A DNA stretch of 64,000 nucleotides from Glycine soja (GCF_004193775.1 NC_041010.1:46303562-46367561); one strand, 5' to 3'; numbered from the stretch's first letter, positions 49,869 through 63,713 are shown. Translations and numbers: made by a program. Notes: generated by a model not told the origin, from the letters alone.

Positions 49869-52345
49869 TGATACAGTAGTGATTCAATTATATTGATTAA
49901 CACATAGGATAAGTTTGTTAAATTTTATAATAATTACCTTAAAAAGTCATTAATAATGATTAGTCATTGAATGACATTACAAAATTATTTTTATACATCT
50001 CATCAGTATAGAATATCTATTGATTATATAGATGATTTAATTTCTGTTAGAGAACCTATTTAATCATTTGTAATGGGATTCTCTTTTCCTAACCATTGTT
50101 TTTTTTTTCACCCACAAAACTTCCATTCAAACTAACTACTTTTTTGTATAATTTGTATTTCTTTTACGATATAAATAGTTATCCTTACAAATTTATAGAT
50201 TAATTGTTATTCATTTTAATCATATGATGTGAATTTTTTTTGCATTTTTTTATGATAATTAATTATAATCATAAAATTTAAATATTAAATTTCATATGTG
50301 CAATGCCCAAACCAAAATATTAGTCTATTATAATAAACCTAACTAGGTTAGTAATCCACAAAGTTACACCATGCACTTGCATATAAAAATAAGGCAAATG
50401 ATAACTAATAATTATTGACTATGTTTGATAATGTATTTTTAGTTAGTTTTAATTTTTTTATTAGTTAAAAATTTATTTGATTGTTCGTTAAATAAACTTC
50501 TATTAGTAGTTCTTAATAACTTTTAGTGTTTTATGAGACGTTATAATATTTTTAAAAATATTAGTTTTTATCTAGTTTTATATATTTTTTTCTTTTTATC
50601 CTTAATATATTTATCAAATTTTCCGTTTGTCATTTTTAAATAAATCACAGTTTATTATTTTTCAGTCATCTTATACTTTTCATTACTTAAACGGTTAATT
50701 TTATCAAATACTTATAATTTAATAAGTTAATTTTTTAATTTTTAGCTAATTTTTTAATTTCTAATTTGATTGGAGCATTTTACCAACACCATCAAAGCTC
50801 AACTAAGTCAACAGTAAAAAAAAAAAAAAAAAACACATCAATATAGTCCACCTCAAACGCATTAGCTTAAAACATCTTTGGAATTGCTTATCGAAATTCA
50901 ATCCATAACCATACGGTTAAGGTTTGTAGGAGGTTAAGGTTGAAGAAAAGAATCTCAGATAATTCTGATTGAGATGTTGACAAAGTAACTTCAAACCCCA
51001 TACAATCCCCTATTGACATGTTGAGAATGGACAATATGTAAGTTTTGAAGAACTCAGATTTGGAACTTGCTAAAGGGAGCTCAAACTCTCAAGAATAATC
51101 ACAGACATACATATACGAAGTGGATGCCTCTAATCACTCATATATTCATTTTTTTGACCGAAACACCTCAAGACATATTTATCTTTAAGTTTTTGGTCCA
51201 AAGAAAGACTCTACTTTTGAGATTATCCTATTCATATAGCTTGTATTTAGTATGTGTTCCTAGCATTCTTTATCTACTCAGTCGTATTGTTATTGTATCT
51301 TAAGAGAGATGGAAAAATCATCCCTTCTTTCATCTTTCTCCATGGGTACGAGTTGACCTCAAGGTTGAATTCGAAAAAAGAATTAGCACAAATGTGTGAG
51401 TTGGGAATGAGACTAAAATAACTCAAAAGACTCTAACCTCAATAGATAAACTTATTCTAACTTTTCCAACAAATCATATTGTAGTTTTTTTATTTGTCCC
51501 TGATTAGATTAACAATTAAACTATGACATGATATTTATATTAGTAATTAAAGTAATAAGTATTTCAGATATTTAGGTTTCATTTTTTACTTTACCAGAAT
51601 GCAGGGGCAATGACATACTTGTTGTCAGTGTGGTTGAGTCATTTCATGAGGTTGTTTCCCACCATGAGGTTAACGAAGGTGATACTTAAAGTGTTTGGCT
51701 TTATACAATGTTGTTTTGCATAAGATATAAAAAAATAATATTTTGTATTTGTTGAGCGAGATCTGGGAGAGGGTTGTGGAGAAGGCTTAAACAACATTTA
51801 TAAATGTTTCAAATTACATGATTCGTAATTGTTTTGATTTTATTCCAAAATAGGTGATCTGGAATGTTCACACCCATTCTATTTCTATGGATTACATATT
51901 TTGGAACATCAATTCTATTACTACGAATTAGGTTTTTCGAAATACAAACAAATTGTACCTCAGATTTGGTAATCTAAAAAAAATACGAGCAAATAAACAA
52001 AAGATAGAATTGGGTAATGTCAGTGTTGGAGAAATTCAAAGAAAGAGAGAGGGAAAGACGTTGGAGGTTGGAGAAGATATAAGTAAGGGTAGTACAACGA
52101 TTTTGAAATTAATAAAATAAGAAATGAGTGAAGGATGACTTTTGAAGAAGGTTGTTGCTTATTGCACCCTCAAGTTGCTTCTTCAATCTTTAATTGGTTT
52201 TTTTTTTTTTTTTACCTTTTGAATTGTTCATTCTAAAAGCTAAAAAAGGAAGTAACAAAAAGAGATACAAAACTACTTGGAGGTGAAGAAAGCAAAAACT
52301 TGAAAGGGGAAAGAAGAATCATCCCAATATATATTGATCCGTGTT

Positions 52346-52346
<1 letters not shown>

Positions 52347-52410
<64 letters not shown>
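52347..52410. repeat. AAT trinucleotide microsatellite
   Basis: About 21 uninterrupted AAT units roughly 500 bases upstream of the BEACH-gene promoter. Confidence 0.92.
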
Positions 52411-52882
52411 CTATAACTATTAATAAAATTATGTGTATATATATTTTTAAGACTATTTCATCTTCTAACTAATTCTAAAAATTACCTTTGAATAAAACAA
52501 TTATTAAAAAAAATAATTCTTCCAATGTAACACTTATTTACCTCTTTTAATTATTTTGTATTTTAATTTAAAATTAAGAAAATAAAAGAAATTGGTAGTT
52601 GAGGCACTACCTATTTCCAATTAGTGTTAATAAAAAAAATAATACAATAGACAATTAGACGACACTAAATACATAATTAATTATATTTTATTGAAAATAT
52701 ATTCTTGACCCAATAGGATTATTGAAAAAATAAAATCCAAAGCAAAACAAAAATGATTTGAACCGGTTGGATGATCCGCTGGCGGTTTGGCCGGACCGGA
52801 GCAGACAACGCCAGAGTTAAGTAATCGTTATGAAATGAAAAAATGGGGTAAAACCATTTGCAGACAGCAATAATCAATTACA

Positions 52883-53010
52883 TTATATAGCTGCCTGCAA
52901 GTATCAACCAACACCAACCCCCTTCTACTCTCTTCTCTTTTTCTCTCTCGCGCCCAATTCGCCTTCATCGATACACTCTCTCTACTTTCTCTCTCCTCAC
53001 CTTCTCCCCC
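52883..53010 (+). promoter_or_regulatory. TATA-like box and pyrimidine patch of the BEACH gene
   Basis: A tatatag sequence lies at 52884-52890. It is followed by a strongly CT-rich stretch from about 52920 to 53010, typical of plant core promoters (Y patch) and leaders. The transcription start is inferred to lie near 52915. Confidence 0.5.
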
Positions 53011-54228
53011 ATTTCCGTCAAATCCTCGATTGGAACCGACGATCGAACGCGAACGCCACTCCGCCCCGGAGTCTTCTAGAAGGTACGCAAACTGTAACCG
53101 CTATTTCTTTGTTCTTCGCTTTACTTGCATCCGAAGCAGCAATGTCGGTTTCGTTACGATCCGTGCGTTTTTTTCTTCTTTGACTTTGCAAGCTTCGATC
53201 GAATCGCGCGCGGCTTTGTGGAGAGATCTGCTGTTTCTCGATCTGTTCTCGCAATGCGAGGCGATCCGAGTCTATTCTATTGCTTGAGTTCGTCGTCCGA
53301 GCAAGATCCGATGCTCGTTTTTAGCGTTTTTCGCTAAACGACGACTTTTTCTGGTTGTATTTGCTTACCGTTGTTGCGTTCTCGTTGGTTTGAATTGAAC
53401 GCTAATGTTTAAGTTAACTAAATTCTGGAGCGAGTCTCAGTGTTTTTGTGCTTCGACTTGTGAACTTTACTTCATTTAGTTATTGTAAATTTGTCCTCAA
53501 CTCAAATCTAAGTGAATGAGCTACTTGCTTGAGCTGCCACACGAAGCTTATGAATTTTCTACTAGTGTACTGTTGACTGTTATATGTGCAGATTTGTTTT
53601 CGTCCTTATGATGATTTATTTTGTGTGTTTGGTCAAACTAAAGCTTGTTTTTGTAACTGTTGTTAGTTGCTAGGCAGGACGGTTGGTACCAGAATCGTTG
53701 ATGAGTTGTCATTGTCAAACATTTACCTGTTGTTGGTTAACCAGACCAATAAATAGTGTGTAACTCATCAAATCACCTTTATTACTACGTTTAGGTTCAT
53801 TTTTATGCATATGTATATAGAATATAGACACACGCCGGATCCAGATTCGGTGCAGTCATTTTTGCCTGCATTCATGCATTTATAATTGTTGGGTGAAGAT
53901 CGGACGGTTGAGATTTTGAATGTGTTTTGAGTTAATTGACTGAGATAAATTATGAGCCGTCTGATCTATTTATGAATTGCTGAATGCATGAATCATTCAG
54001 AAGTGATTGCCGAGATCTGAGTATAGACACACACCCATGGAAACTCTTTCTATTTTCATTCTGATTGGTTTCTTTCCATATGGACTGTGGTGTTCGTGGT
54101 TGATGAGTGACATAATGTATGTTCTTTCAAAAGGCTTGCATAGAACTTACTCTTCATTAAGTTGTTTTTGTGGTTATTGGAATTTTACTAATTATTACAT
54201 ACAGGTGGATTGGGCTTTCATAATTTCA

Positions 54229-54243
54229 ATGAATATTTGTTAG
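54229..54243 (+). other. Minimal upstream ORF (Met-Asn-Ile-Cys-stop)
   Basis: A four-codon upstream ORF lies in the second leader exon and ends 19 bases before the main start codon at 54263. It could reduce translation of the BEACH protein or permit reinitiation; this effect is inferred. Confidence 0.5.
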
Positions 54244-54262
54244 CTTCTTCAAAAATAACTTG

Positions 54263-57200
54263 ATGGAAGACAAGGAAGAACCAAAAGAGATAAAGATATC
54301 TGTTAATGAATTAGATACTGATGAAATAGTAGAGAGTGGTGTAAAACAATTTGTTGAGAGTCCTCATCAGGAAAATGTAAATTCTAGCAGCAATTTTGGG
54401 GTTGAACTTATAGATGAAAGGGAAACCTTGCAAGAACAAGGTATTGATTCTGTAACTACAGTAATGGATGAGGACCAGTTTGAGCCAGTATCTTTGAAAG
54501 ATCAAGACAAGAATGATGAGTATGAGAATTCAAACCGGTCATCTGGTTCTGATAATAAACAGCACCCGTTTGGTGGAAATGCAGAGGATTTTCGATATTC
54601 ATTTGGGTCAAACTCAATACAGAATGATTCTTCCCCAGTTGCTGACAAGCATCATGATAATCTTTCTTATAGCCCTGGTTCAGAAGGACATTTTGCTCTT
54701 ACACCCAAGGATTTTTCCTCATCAATTAGTTTTGATTCCAGTGGATATTCTATTGTCAATTCTCCACCAAAGCCTAGGAATAAACATGAAAAGCCGAACG
54801 TGTCTCCAGAATTGCTGCATTTAGTTGATTCTGCTATTATGGGGAAACCTGAAGGTATGGACAAGCTAAAGAATATTGCAAGTGGTGTAGAAATTTTTGA
54901 GAGTGGTGAAGAAATGGATAGTGTGCCTTTCTTAATTGTAGATTCACTTCTTGCAACAATGGGTGGTGTTGAAAGTTTTGAAGAGGATGAAGATAATAAT
55001 CCTCCTAGTGTGATGCTGAATTCCCGAGCTGCCATCGTGGCAGGTGAACTTATTCCTTGGCTTTCTTATGCTGGTGATACTGACGATGTGATGTCACCTA
55101 GGACACGGATGGTTAGGGGACTACTTGTGATATTAAGGGCTTGCACTAGAAATCGAGCAATGTGCTCAACGGCTGGTCTGTTGGGAGTATTGTTGAGAAC
55201 AGCAGAAAAAATTTTCACAGTGGATGTTGGCTTAAATGGGCAAATGAGGTGGGATGGAACTCCTTTGTGCCACTGCATACAATATTTAGCGGGCCATTCT
55301 CTCAGCGTGAGTGATCTTTACAGATGGTTTCAAGTCATTACAAAAACACTTACCACAATTTGGGCTCCACGGTTAACACTAGCATTGGAGAAAGCAATAA
55401 GCGGAAAGGAGTCAATGGGACCAGCCTGCACCTTTGAGTTTGATGGTGAAAGTTCTGGTTTGCTTGGTCCAGGTGAGAGCCGTTGGCCATTTATCAGTGG
55501 ATATGCTTTTGCCACATGGATCTACATTGAATCATTTGCCGACACATTAAATACAGCTACAGTTGCTGCTGCAATTGCCGCAGCTGCAGCATCTAGGTCG
55601 GGTAAATCGTCAGCTATGTCAGCTGCTGCTGCAGCTAGTGCACTTGCTGGTGAAGGTACAGCACACATGCCACGACTGTTCAGTTTTTTATCTGGTGATA
55701 ATCAGGGTATAGAGGCTTATTTCCATGCTCAATTTTTGGTTGTTGAAACTGCTGGCGGAAAGGGAAAGAAATCTTCTTTGCATTTTACCTATGCTTTCAA
55801 ACCGCAATGCTGGTACTTCATTGGTCTTGAACATGTAGGCAAGCATGGAATTCTTGGGAAAGCAGAAAGTGAAGTCAGGTTATATGTAGATGGATCTTTA
55901 TATGAAACTCGTCCTTTTGAGTTCCCTCGAATTTCAAAACCCCTTGCATTTTGCTGCATAGGAACTAACCCTCCTCCTACTATGGCTGGTTTACAACGCC
56001 GTCGTCGTCAATGCCCTCTGTTTGCTGAGATGGGTCCTGTTTACATCTTCAAGGAACCAATTGGCCCAGAAAGAATGGCATGCCTGGCTTCTAGAGGAGG
56101 GGATATAGTGCCTTCTTTTGGTAATGCTGCTGGGCTACCATGGCTAGCAACAAATGCCTATGTGCAGAGTAAGGCAGAGGAAAGTGTGCTTTTGGATGCA
56201 GAAATTGGAGGTTGGCTTCACCTGCTCTATCATCCTAGTTTGCTTAGTGGGCGTTTCTGTCCAGATGCTTCACCTTCTGGTGCTTCAGGTTGGATAATTT
56301 CTATCGATTCTTTTATGATAATATGTGAATAATGAATTGTCATACCCTGCATAAAAGCATATTGATTTTTCATGCAGAAAGGCCCCTGATACCTGGTAAA
56401 TAATCTTTGGAAAGTTAGTTTGTGGATTTATATGATGAAAAAAAATGTTTTTCACTATATTTTGGTTAGTGTTTGTAAGCATCACATTAGAAGTTCTTTC
56501 TCTAATCTCTAGCAGTTAAAATTTTTCTGTTTGCTTATTACTGGGATGCTTTCTACAGTAATTCCATGTCTTTGATTTTTCTTATCTGAAAGTTTCTTTT
56601 CTTTTGTTTTAAAATTATATAACTAATAAATCAATAATTGTTTGTATTTTGGTAGTCATGAGCAGAACATTTAGGGACTCGCGTTAAGCTCATTTATCCA
56701 TGCATATAAAGTTGCATTGTTGTTTAGAAAATGATTTACTATGAATATTAATTAAATTAAAGGGTGATTAAACAGTATGTGAAATTCATTAAGTAGTAGA
56801 CATATTATTACTGGTCTTTCTGTCATTAAGCTCTGTCTTGTAAGGATATCATGTGTAGTTGACTATTTAATTGCATTCTGTTTATCTCATTCTTTCATTG
56901 CTTTTAGTCTTGCAACTATACAAATAGATTAGATAAGATGGTTATTAGAATTTGAACTAAGGGCTTAACTCAAATGGTCAACCCCACGAAATTGGCTTGT
57001 AATGTGGGGATTGCCCAATCTTTATAAGCTCTATTTAAGCCATATCTCTAGTCGATGTGGCCTAAAAAAGCACCACCCTTGAGGCTGCAATTAAGACTAC
57101 ATCAAGTCTGATATTGGAACCATTTGTTTGATGTATTAAATTGTAACCTTTGTACCTCTGGTACTCATATCAATATAATTATATATTTTTGCTGATAAAA

Positions 57201-60200
57201 AAAAAAGACAGCCCCCAAAGAGGCCGTAACTAAGGCGAGCTAGGTTGACCGTGATTAAGTGGCTTTTCAACACACACCCCTTCATGCTCTAGGCTACCAG
57301 CCTGGAATGTGGGAATGCAGGTGGCCCAATTGATCTAGGTTAGCCCAACAATGGATCTTGGTTATACTCTGATACTATCTTAGAATTAGGATTTAGGACC
57401 CAAGTCAACCCCACCAAATTAGCATGTAAAGTGAGGATTTCCCAAGCTTTATAAGCTTTATTTAAGCCATATCTAGTCAATGTGGGATTAAACATCACCC
57501 TTGAGGATTCAATTAAGGCAGCCCCCAAAGAGGCTGCAAGTGAGGCGGGTTAGGGGTGATCGCAATTAAGGCAGCTTTCAGACATTGGTAAATTTATGCG
57601 CCATGCATATTTTTCTGTACTCAAAATATCTTCTTAATTCTTAACAGTCCTCTGTCATAGACCTATTCCTGTGATCAATGATCGTTGGAGCTTTTCTTTT
57701 ATTACCAGTGTTTAATTACGGAACAACCAACTGTTTATTGGATCCCAGATGCATTCATTGCATTGGTCTTATCATAACATTTCTGTATTTAACGTATACA
57801 TCCTGAAGCTTTTAATGTGTATTTATTGCCACTGCAATATAAGGTGTAAATAATATTCTGTATCATTTTCTAGTCTTCTTATGGTTCCTTTATCATGATT
57901 CAGGAGTGCATCGACGTCCAGCTGAGGTTCTTGGGCAAGTCCATGTTGCTGCACGAATGCGACCTGTGGATGCTTTGTGGGCTTTGGCCTATGGTGGTCC
58001 CTTGTCTTTGCTTCCCTTGACAATAAGCAATGTACATGAGTATACACTGGAACCTCAGCAAGAGAATTTACCCTTGTCTTCGGCCACTGCATCTCTTGCT
58101 GCCCCAATATTTAGAATTATATCCACAGCTATTCAACATCCAAGGAACAATGAAGAGCTGGCTCATGGCAGAGGGCCAGAGGTTCTATCAAAAATTTTGA
58201 ATCATCTTCTTCAAACTCTATCTTTGCTTGATGTTAGAAAGCATGATGGTGTAAGAGATGAGGAACTTGTTGCTGCTGTTGTATCCCTTTGTCAATCTCA
58301 GACGATCAACCATGCACTTAAAGTGCAGCTCTTCACTACACTGCTGTTAGATTTAAAAATTTGGAGTTTGTGTAGTTATGGCATACAAAAGAAGCTTCTA
58401 TCATCACTTGCAGATATGGTTTTCACCGAGTCAATGGTAATGCGAGATGCAAATGCCATTCAGATGCTTCTTGATGGCTGCAGAAGATGTTATTGGACTG
58501 TTCCTGAAATTGATTCTCTGAATACTGTTTCTCTAACTGCGGCTACACGTCCAGTAGGAGAAATCAATGCTTTGGTTGATGAGCTCTTGGTGGTAGTTGA
58601 ACTTCTCATAGTGGCAGCACCTCCTTCATTGGCCTCGAATGATGTCCGATGTTTACTTGGATTCATGGTTGACTGTCCACAACCTAATCAGGTAAAGAAG
58701 TAACCTTAAAGTGTCTTTTCCGCTTTTTTTGTGTGTCAGTAATAAGAAGGCATTGTCAGGCAGGACACTGCTATGCACAGACATAAGAGCCCAGTCAATG
58801 CTATTAAATGCATTTGCTTTATAATAGAATTTCCTTGTAGACTTTCTGTGGTTCTTATATGGCTTCCGGTTTCATGATTACTTGTTTGATGTTGTCAACT
58901 GAGTTCTTGAATTATTAAAAGTTTGTCACTTAGAATCCAGCAAGTATTTCTTTATTTTGTGATAGGTATATTTTCTTACTTTGGACTTGACTTAGGAACT
59001 TGGAGAAGGATTTTGCCACTCACTATAACATTTGGTCTAGCAACCTTAGCATAGGCTTTTATAAATAGTGATGGTCAGCTTTAATTTCTCCCTTTATGTA
59101 GCCTGACTTGGTTCCTAGCCTGACTCCATTCAGTCAGCCTCGGACCCATACCTTTGGCTATCTATTTGTAATCTGTATCTTTGGTACCTCTGGTACTTTA
59201 TTAATATATATACATATCTTTTGCTGATCAAAAAAAAAAAAAATGTGATAGGTGCTAATTTCATCTGGCATTCAGTTAGTGGTTTTGTTCTTTTATGGAG
59301 TTCCACCAGGTTGGGGGCTTTGGTAGTGAATTCCATTTCCATGTTTGAGCGGGTTCTTTTCTTATGTCTCTTCACCTATTCTTATTATTATATAAAAAGG
59401 GCCCATGCAATACTCATGTGGTAAGATTGTTGCCTTGTCACATGACAATGTTATTGTGGCAAGCCAATAATCCTTCATAATAATATTGCAAATGATGTAG
59501 CTGCTTATGGCATAAGCATGGTAACACACACAGATACCTACATACAAAATATACAAAAAGAATTGTTGAATGTAATAAATAAGAAAAACTATATGACAAA
59601 CAATAAATTAGTAACATATTCTAGGAAATAAAATTCAACAAAAGTATCTATCACCAATGTAAAGGGAATAATGTGCAGAGGGACCATAGATGAACTGAGG
59701 AAATAATGGCTCTAGAGAACTAAGAGGAACATAAACCAGGAATCAAGAGAACAAAGAAAGAGAAGGTACAATTGGCTGGAGAGGTTACATGAGAAAATTG
59801 AAGTCCAGAACAGGGGGAGAGGAAACACAGATGGGCTGTTTTCACAATCAGTGGAGTTGGAGGATATGGTTGCACAGTTCATTCAGTTTTGTAGAGCAGA
59901 GGTTGTTTGTCTGTAGAGTAAGTTGTGAAGGTTGTTTGAGCCCCTTAACAGTTTAACTCTTGGGTTTCTTTTGAAAGAATAGGGCCTAAACCGCCTTTTC
60001 TGCAATGGACTGCCATGGCCTCATGGCAGAGGCGGCTTCCATAAGTTGCAATGCCATTAATGTCTAATGGCATTTTGTTCAACTGCTGCAATGCCGTCAT
60101 GGGATGGTGCTGCCATGGCACAGTGGCTGCTAATGGAGAGCACTGTGACATGGTGATGTTGGTTGTGGGATCTATTCATGGTATCAGTCTCTTCATTGAT

Positions 60201-63200
60201 GATAGTATGGTTGTGTACATCTATTTCAGTTTAAACCCCACACTTGTGGGAGCCATGCGTTGGACTGCATTTTATATGGCACTATAAGGCCCAGCAGTTG
60301 TGAAACACCCAGCTGGCTGAATATCTATAGTAATTCCAGGTTACTAATACGTTATATTTTGCAGTATGTTGTGTGTTAAATTGTGATAAATTTAATGCAA
60401 GTAATATGCATGTTCTGGCTATCATGAATCTTATGTTATATGTTATTCTTTTGAAGTTTGTAAAATCTTGAATGTTACATATAATACATATAATATAATG
60501 CTTTGGTTTGATTTTAATTTTTTATTATTTAAATAAATCTGTACTAATTTAATATTTCTTCATTTTCAGGTTGCTAGGGTGTTGCATCTTTTCTACAGGT
60601 TGGTTGTCCAGCCAAATACATCTAGAGCTCATACATTTGCGGAAGAATTCCTAGCATGTGGTGGCATAGAAACTCTTCTTGTTCTGCTCCAGAGGGAAGC
60701 TAAAGCTGGAGATAGTGGTGTTCTGGAATCATTGTCAATGAATCCTGAATCTCAAAAAACTGAGATTGCTGGTGGTAATGAAATGATAAAAGAAAGTCAG
60801 AAGGATGAAGGGTTAAAGGAGAAAAGCGAAGCCATCATACAAGACAATGACCAAGGTTCTATATCTGTTGATAGTGGTAGTAGCCCTGATCCTAGTTCTG
60901 ATGTTAACAGTGACAGGATATTTGAAATAACTTCTGCCAAGAATTTGGGAGGCATAAGTCTATCCATTAGTGCAGACAGTGCTAGAAAAAATGTTTACAA
61001 TGCTGATAAAAGTGATGGCATTGTTGTTGGGATCATAGGTCTCTTAGGTGCTTTAGTAGCTTCGGGACATCTGACATTTGGTTCCCGTGCTGGTCCTGAT
61101 ACAACAAGCAACCTTTTGGGTGTTGGACTCCATGACAAAGGTGGTACTATGTTTGAAGACAAGGTTTCTCTTCTACTTTATGCTTTACAGAAGGCATTTC
61201 AAGCAGCACCCAACAGGCTAATGACTAACAATGTTTACACAGCTTTGTTGGCTGCCTCGGTATGGCTACCTTCCTTCTTCTTATCCATACTCTATATTCA
61301 TATAATGTTGTGCAAATGGCAATTATCTTTTCTTTTTGTTTTTATATATAAAAATTATATCTGCAATATGTCTTTACCATTCTTATTCAGTATAAGCCCA
61401 TTCATTTTTGGCCATTATAAGCTTATAGATTGTTGTTATAATTTTCAGTTTATCTGCATAAATATTCAACAATATGAATTTGTTTGCATTTGAAAAATGT
61501 CATTAGGTGATCAAGTTTCTAAAGGGTTATAATATCCTCATTAGCTGATGTTTTCATTTACTTGTTTTTTTGGCTTGCTTTCTTTCCATTTCAGATTAAT
61601 GCCTCTTCTTCAGAGGATGGGCTAAACTTCTATGATTCTGGTCATCGCTTTGAGCATTCACAACTTTTATTGGTGCTTTTGCATTCCCTTCCCTTTGCAC
61701 CTAGGTCACTACAGAGCAGAGCGCTACAGGTATTAGCCTAACAGTGCTCATTTTTTACAGCATGCATCTAATATTTTTAAATTGCATTTTATTTGATTTA
61801 TGAGGTGTTTTCTGTTTCATGTGTTTTTGCTCTTGCTTGTTGCATGTAAATGGACTTCTCAATACAGCTTACTTGTTCATTGATGTACTTCTTAATTTAT
61901 GCATTTGAATTTCTTGTATTTTATAGATTTTATTAGGCCTTAAGTTTGCTCTTATTTAAAGAGTTGAAAGATAATGGTGGAACACATACTTTTCTTGAAC
62001 TAGGCTGGTACAACACTAAAAGTAAAGCTAATGAAAGAATTGCTTGTTATAATCTACATTTTTCTCTTATTTTAACCATGATTAGTGGCAGTTCCCCCCC
62101 CCCCCCCCCCTTTTCTTCCCCTATTTTAAGCATGAATAGTAGCTGTATTTAAAAAACTTGCTTTGTAATGAAATTTTATTGTAAAGATAGCTGTAACTTT
62201 ATATTGTAATTGATCTCAGTTCAGAGAATACTTCTGTCTGTAACAGAGTTCGGATTGCTCCTCAGATCTCTCGGTTTTCTCTAGCTTTGTCACTCTTCCC
62301 CTCATTTTCTTGGAATCCCTGCCCCGATCAATTTTCAACTGTTAGGAGTTAGGGAGTTTGTTAAGACAGTTATTGTAGTTTGTTAGTAGAAGGGTTAGTC
62401 AGTTAGATGGGATTTGAGAGGTAAATAGATAGGAGGTTGTAAGGTACGAAGCATTGGCATTCTACCTTGTATCATTTTTAGATTGAGCTTTTTCTCTTCG
62501 TGAAACTGAAAGGAGAAATTGTTTGTGAAGGGAAAAACCTTGGAGGAGAATATGAGAATATCTCTCCTATTTTCTGTTCTTTTGCAATCAACAAATGCAC
62601 TTTTTTTTTTTTTTCAAGTCCTGATTTTTAACCTCAACACATGGATTCTTTCAGAGTCTCACCGGTAAACATGCAAAGGGATAAAAAAGAGATTATTTTA
62701 TTTTCTCTTTATGTTTTCACATAGTCCTTTCCATACACATTTTCTTATCAAATGGAACAATTAATAGGGGGGTATTGTATCTTAAGTTTCATTTTAGAAT
62801 CTCTCTTTCATATTCTTTCAGATACTATGAGAGCAGTTCTGTTCTTTTATGGCCTTAAGTACTCTGTCAGAGTTAACTTAAGGAAGGTTCATGTATATGC
62901 CACAGCCATATTGAATGAAAATTTGCTAATAGAACTTTGTTAGAGGAAGTAAGACTTCCAATTATGGACATTTTCCTACTTGATATGTTTTTAATACCAC
63001 CTAGTTTTGAGCTGTTTGTGTGTGATTTCAGGATCTTCTATTTTTGGCTTGCAGTCATCCTGAAAATAGAAGCGGTCTGACAACCATGGAGGAATGGCCT
63101 GAGTGGATTCTGGAAGTCCTGATCTCAAACTATGAGGTAATAATGTGAATCAAAAACAAAATTCTTATCCTCTCTCCACCTCTCTTTGTTTTTTAGTTGT

Positions 63201-63614
63201 CTTTTCTCTCTAATCTTTTTTGTCATACATAGACAAAAGATTCATGCCATCTTCCTGTGTACTACGGACACATATTTGTAGGTTCTTGTGAAGATTCTTT
63301 AACTCTGCTACTTGTGTACTTTTGTTCAACTGTTTGACAGGTGGGTCCAATTAAATTATCTGATTCCACAACCATTGGAGACATAGAAGACCTTATTCAT
63401 AATTTCCTTAGCATCATGCTAGAGCATTCAATGCGTCAAAAGGATGGATGGAAGGTTGATATTTGTTAGAATTGTTCACTTCTTTCATGTCTTCCTAATT
63501 GACATTACTACTGCTCAGTGCTGCTCATTGTGTCCAGGATATTGAAGAGACTATTCATTGTGCAGAATGGCTTTCTATTGTTGGTGGATCTAGCACTGGA
63601 GAACAGCGACTAAG
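54263..63614 (+). CDS. BCHC2: BEACH-domain protein C-type, N-terminal part (gene runs past window end)
   Basis: Coding exons: 54263-56288, 57904-58691, 60570-61259, 61595-61729, 63032-63136, 63341-63454, 63538-63614. All are GT-AG and in frame, covering 1311 residues. A non-coding leader exon (ending 53082, before gtacgc) and an acceptor at 54204 precede it. Visible: an acidic, Ser-rich N-terminus (1 to about 170); an Armadillo-like helical region; and a concanavalin A-like domain (about 415-620) containing [12 protein letters not shown] and an Ala-rich insert. [19 protein letters not shown] and more helical repeats follow. The PH-BEACH and WD40 domains expected at the C-terminus lie outside the window. 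Plant BEACH proteins act in membrane trafficking, vacuolar transport and mRNA-body-linked stress responses. The C-type call rests on remembered similarity to the Arabidopsis BCHC proteins. The first ATG of the frame was chosen. Confidence 0.9.
56945..57590. repeat. Duplicated dispersed repeat in BEACH-gene intron
   Basis: Two same-orientation units (about 56950-57290 and 57380-57590) share caaccccac.aaatt, tttataagct.tatttaagccatatct, agtc.atgtgg, cacccttgagg and gcagcccccaaagagg. The first unit is split by a poly(A)-ended insertion (see 57098-57206). The repeat class is not identified. Confidence 0.65.
57098..57206 (+). mobile_element. 5'-truncated LINE tail inserted in the repeat
   Basis: Ends ...tttttgctgat followed by a poly(A) tract. 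Compared with the uninterrupted second repeat unit, it splits the host sequence aattaag|cagcccccaaag. The short flank aagac occurs on both sides (57093-57097 and 57205-57209). The same 3' end (gtacctctggtact...ttgctgat) occurs in the insertion at 58968-59243. Confidence 0.6.
58968..59243 (+). mobile_element. 5'-truncated LINE with 10-bp target duplication
   Basis: A 276-base insertion ends in ttttgctgatc plus a 13-base poly(A). The 10 bases tgtgataggt occur immediately before it (58958-58967) and after it (59244-59253). Poly(A) plus a target duplication and lack of the 5' part are signs of target-primed reverse transcription. It shares its 3' end with the insertion near 57.1 kb. Confidence 0.8.
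62094..62110. repeat. Poly(C) tract
   Basis: Seventeen consecutive C bases in a BEACH-gene intron, bordered by a pyrimidine-rich stretch. Rare in an AT-rich plant genome; length may be prone to sequencing error. Confidence 0.85.
62340..62593 (+). mobile_element. Solo-LTR-like sequence in BEACH-gene intron
   Basis: Starts tgttaggagttaggg and ends caatcaaca. Internal blocks (tagattgagc, gaaaggagaaat, tttgtgaaggg, cttggaggagaat, ctctcctattttctgttctttt) match the inverted copy at 63714-63995. No internal retrotransposon sequence is attached and no clear target duplication is seen. Confidence 0.6.
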
Positions 63615-63713
63615 GTAATTTTATGCATCCATTATGAGCTCTTGAGTATTTACTTCTCCAGTTCTTATGTTATGTTATTTGATTGTTACAGAAATTGTGT
63701 TTGGTTCCATATC

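Larger units (their letters stand above)
49270..52870. other. AT-rich intergenic region
   Basis: No supportable gene. Contains a 48-base tandem duplication (49768-49868), A homopolymers (about 50816-50833) and an AAT microsatellite (52347-52410). Confidence 0.55.

Noticed and set aside
59940..60130. Local palindromes around tgccatggc/ggcagaggcgg in the BEACH intron
   Set aside because: Short imperfect pairings only. No element ends or target duplication could be defined.
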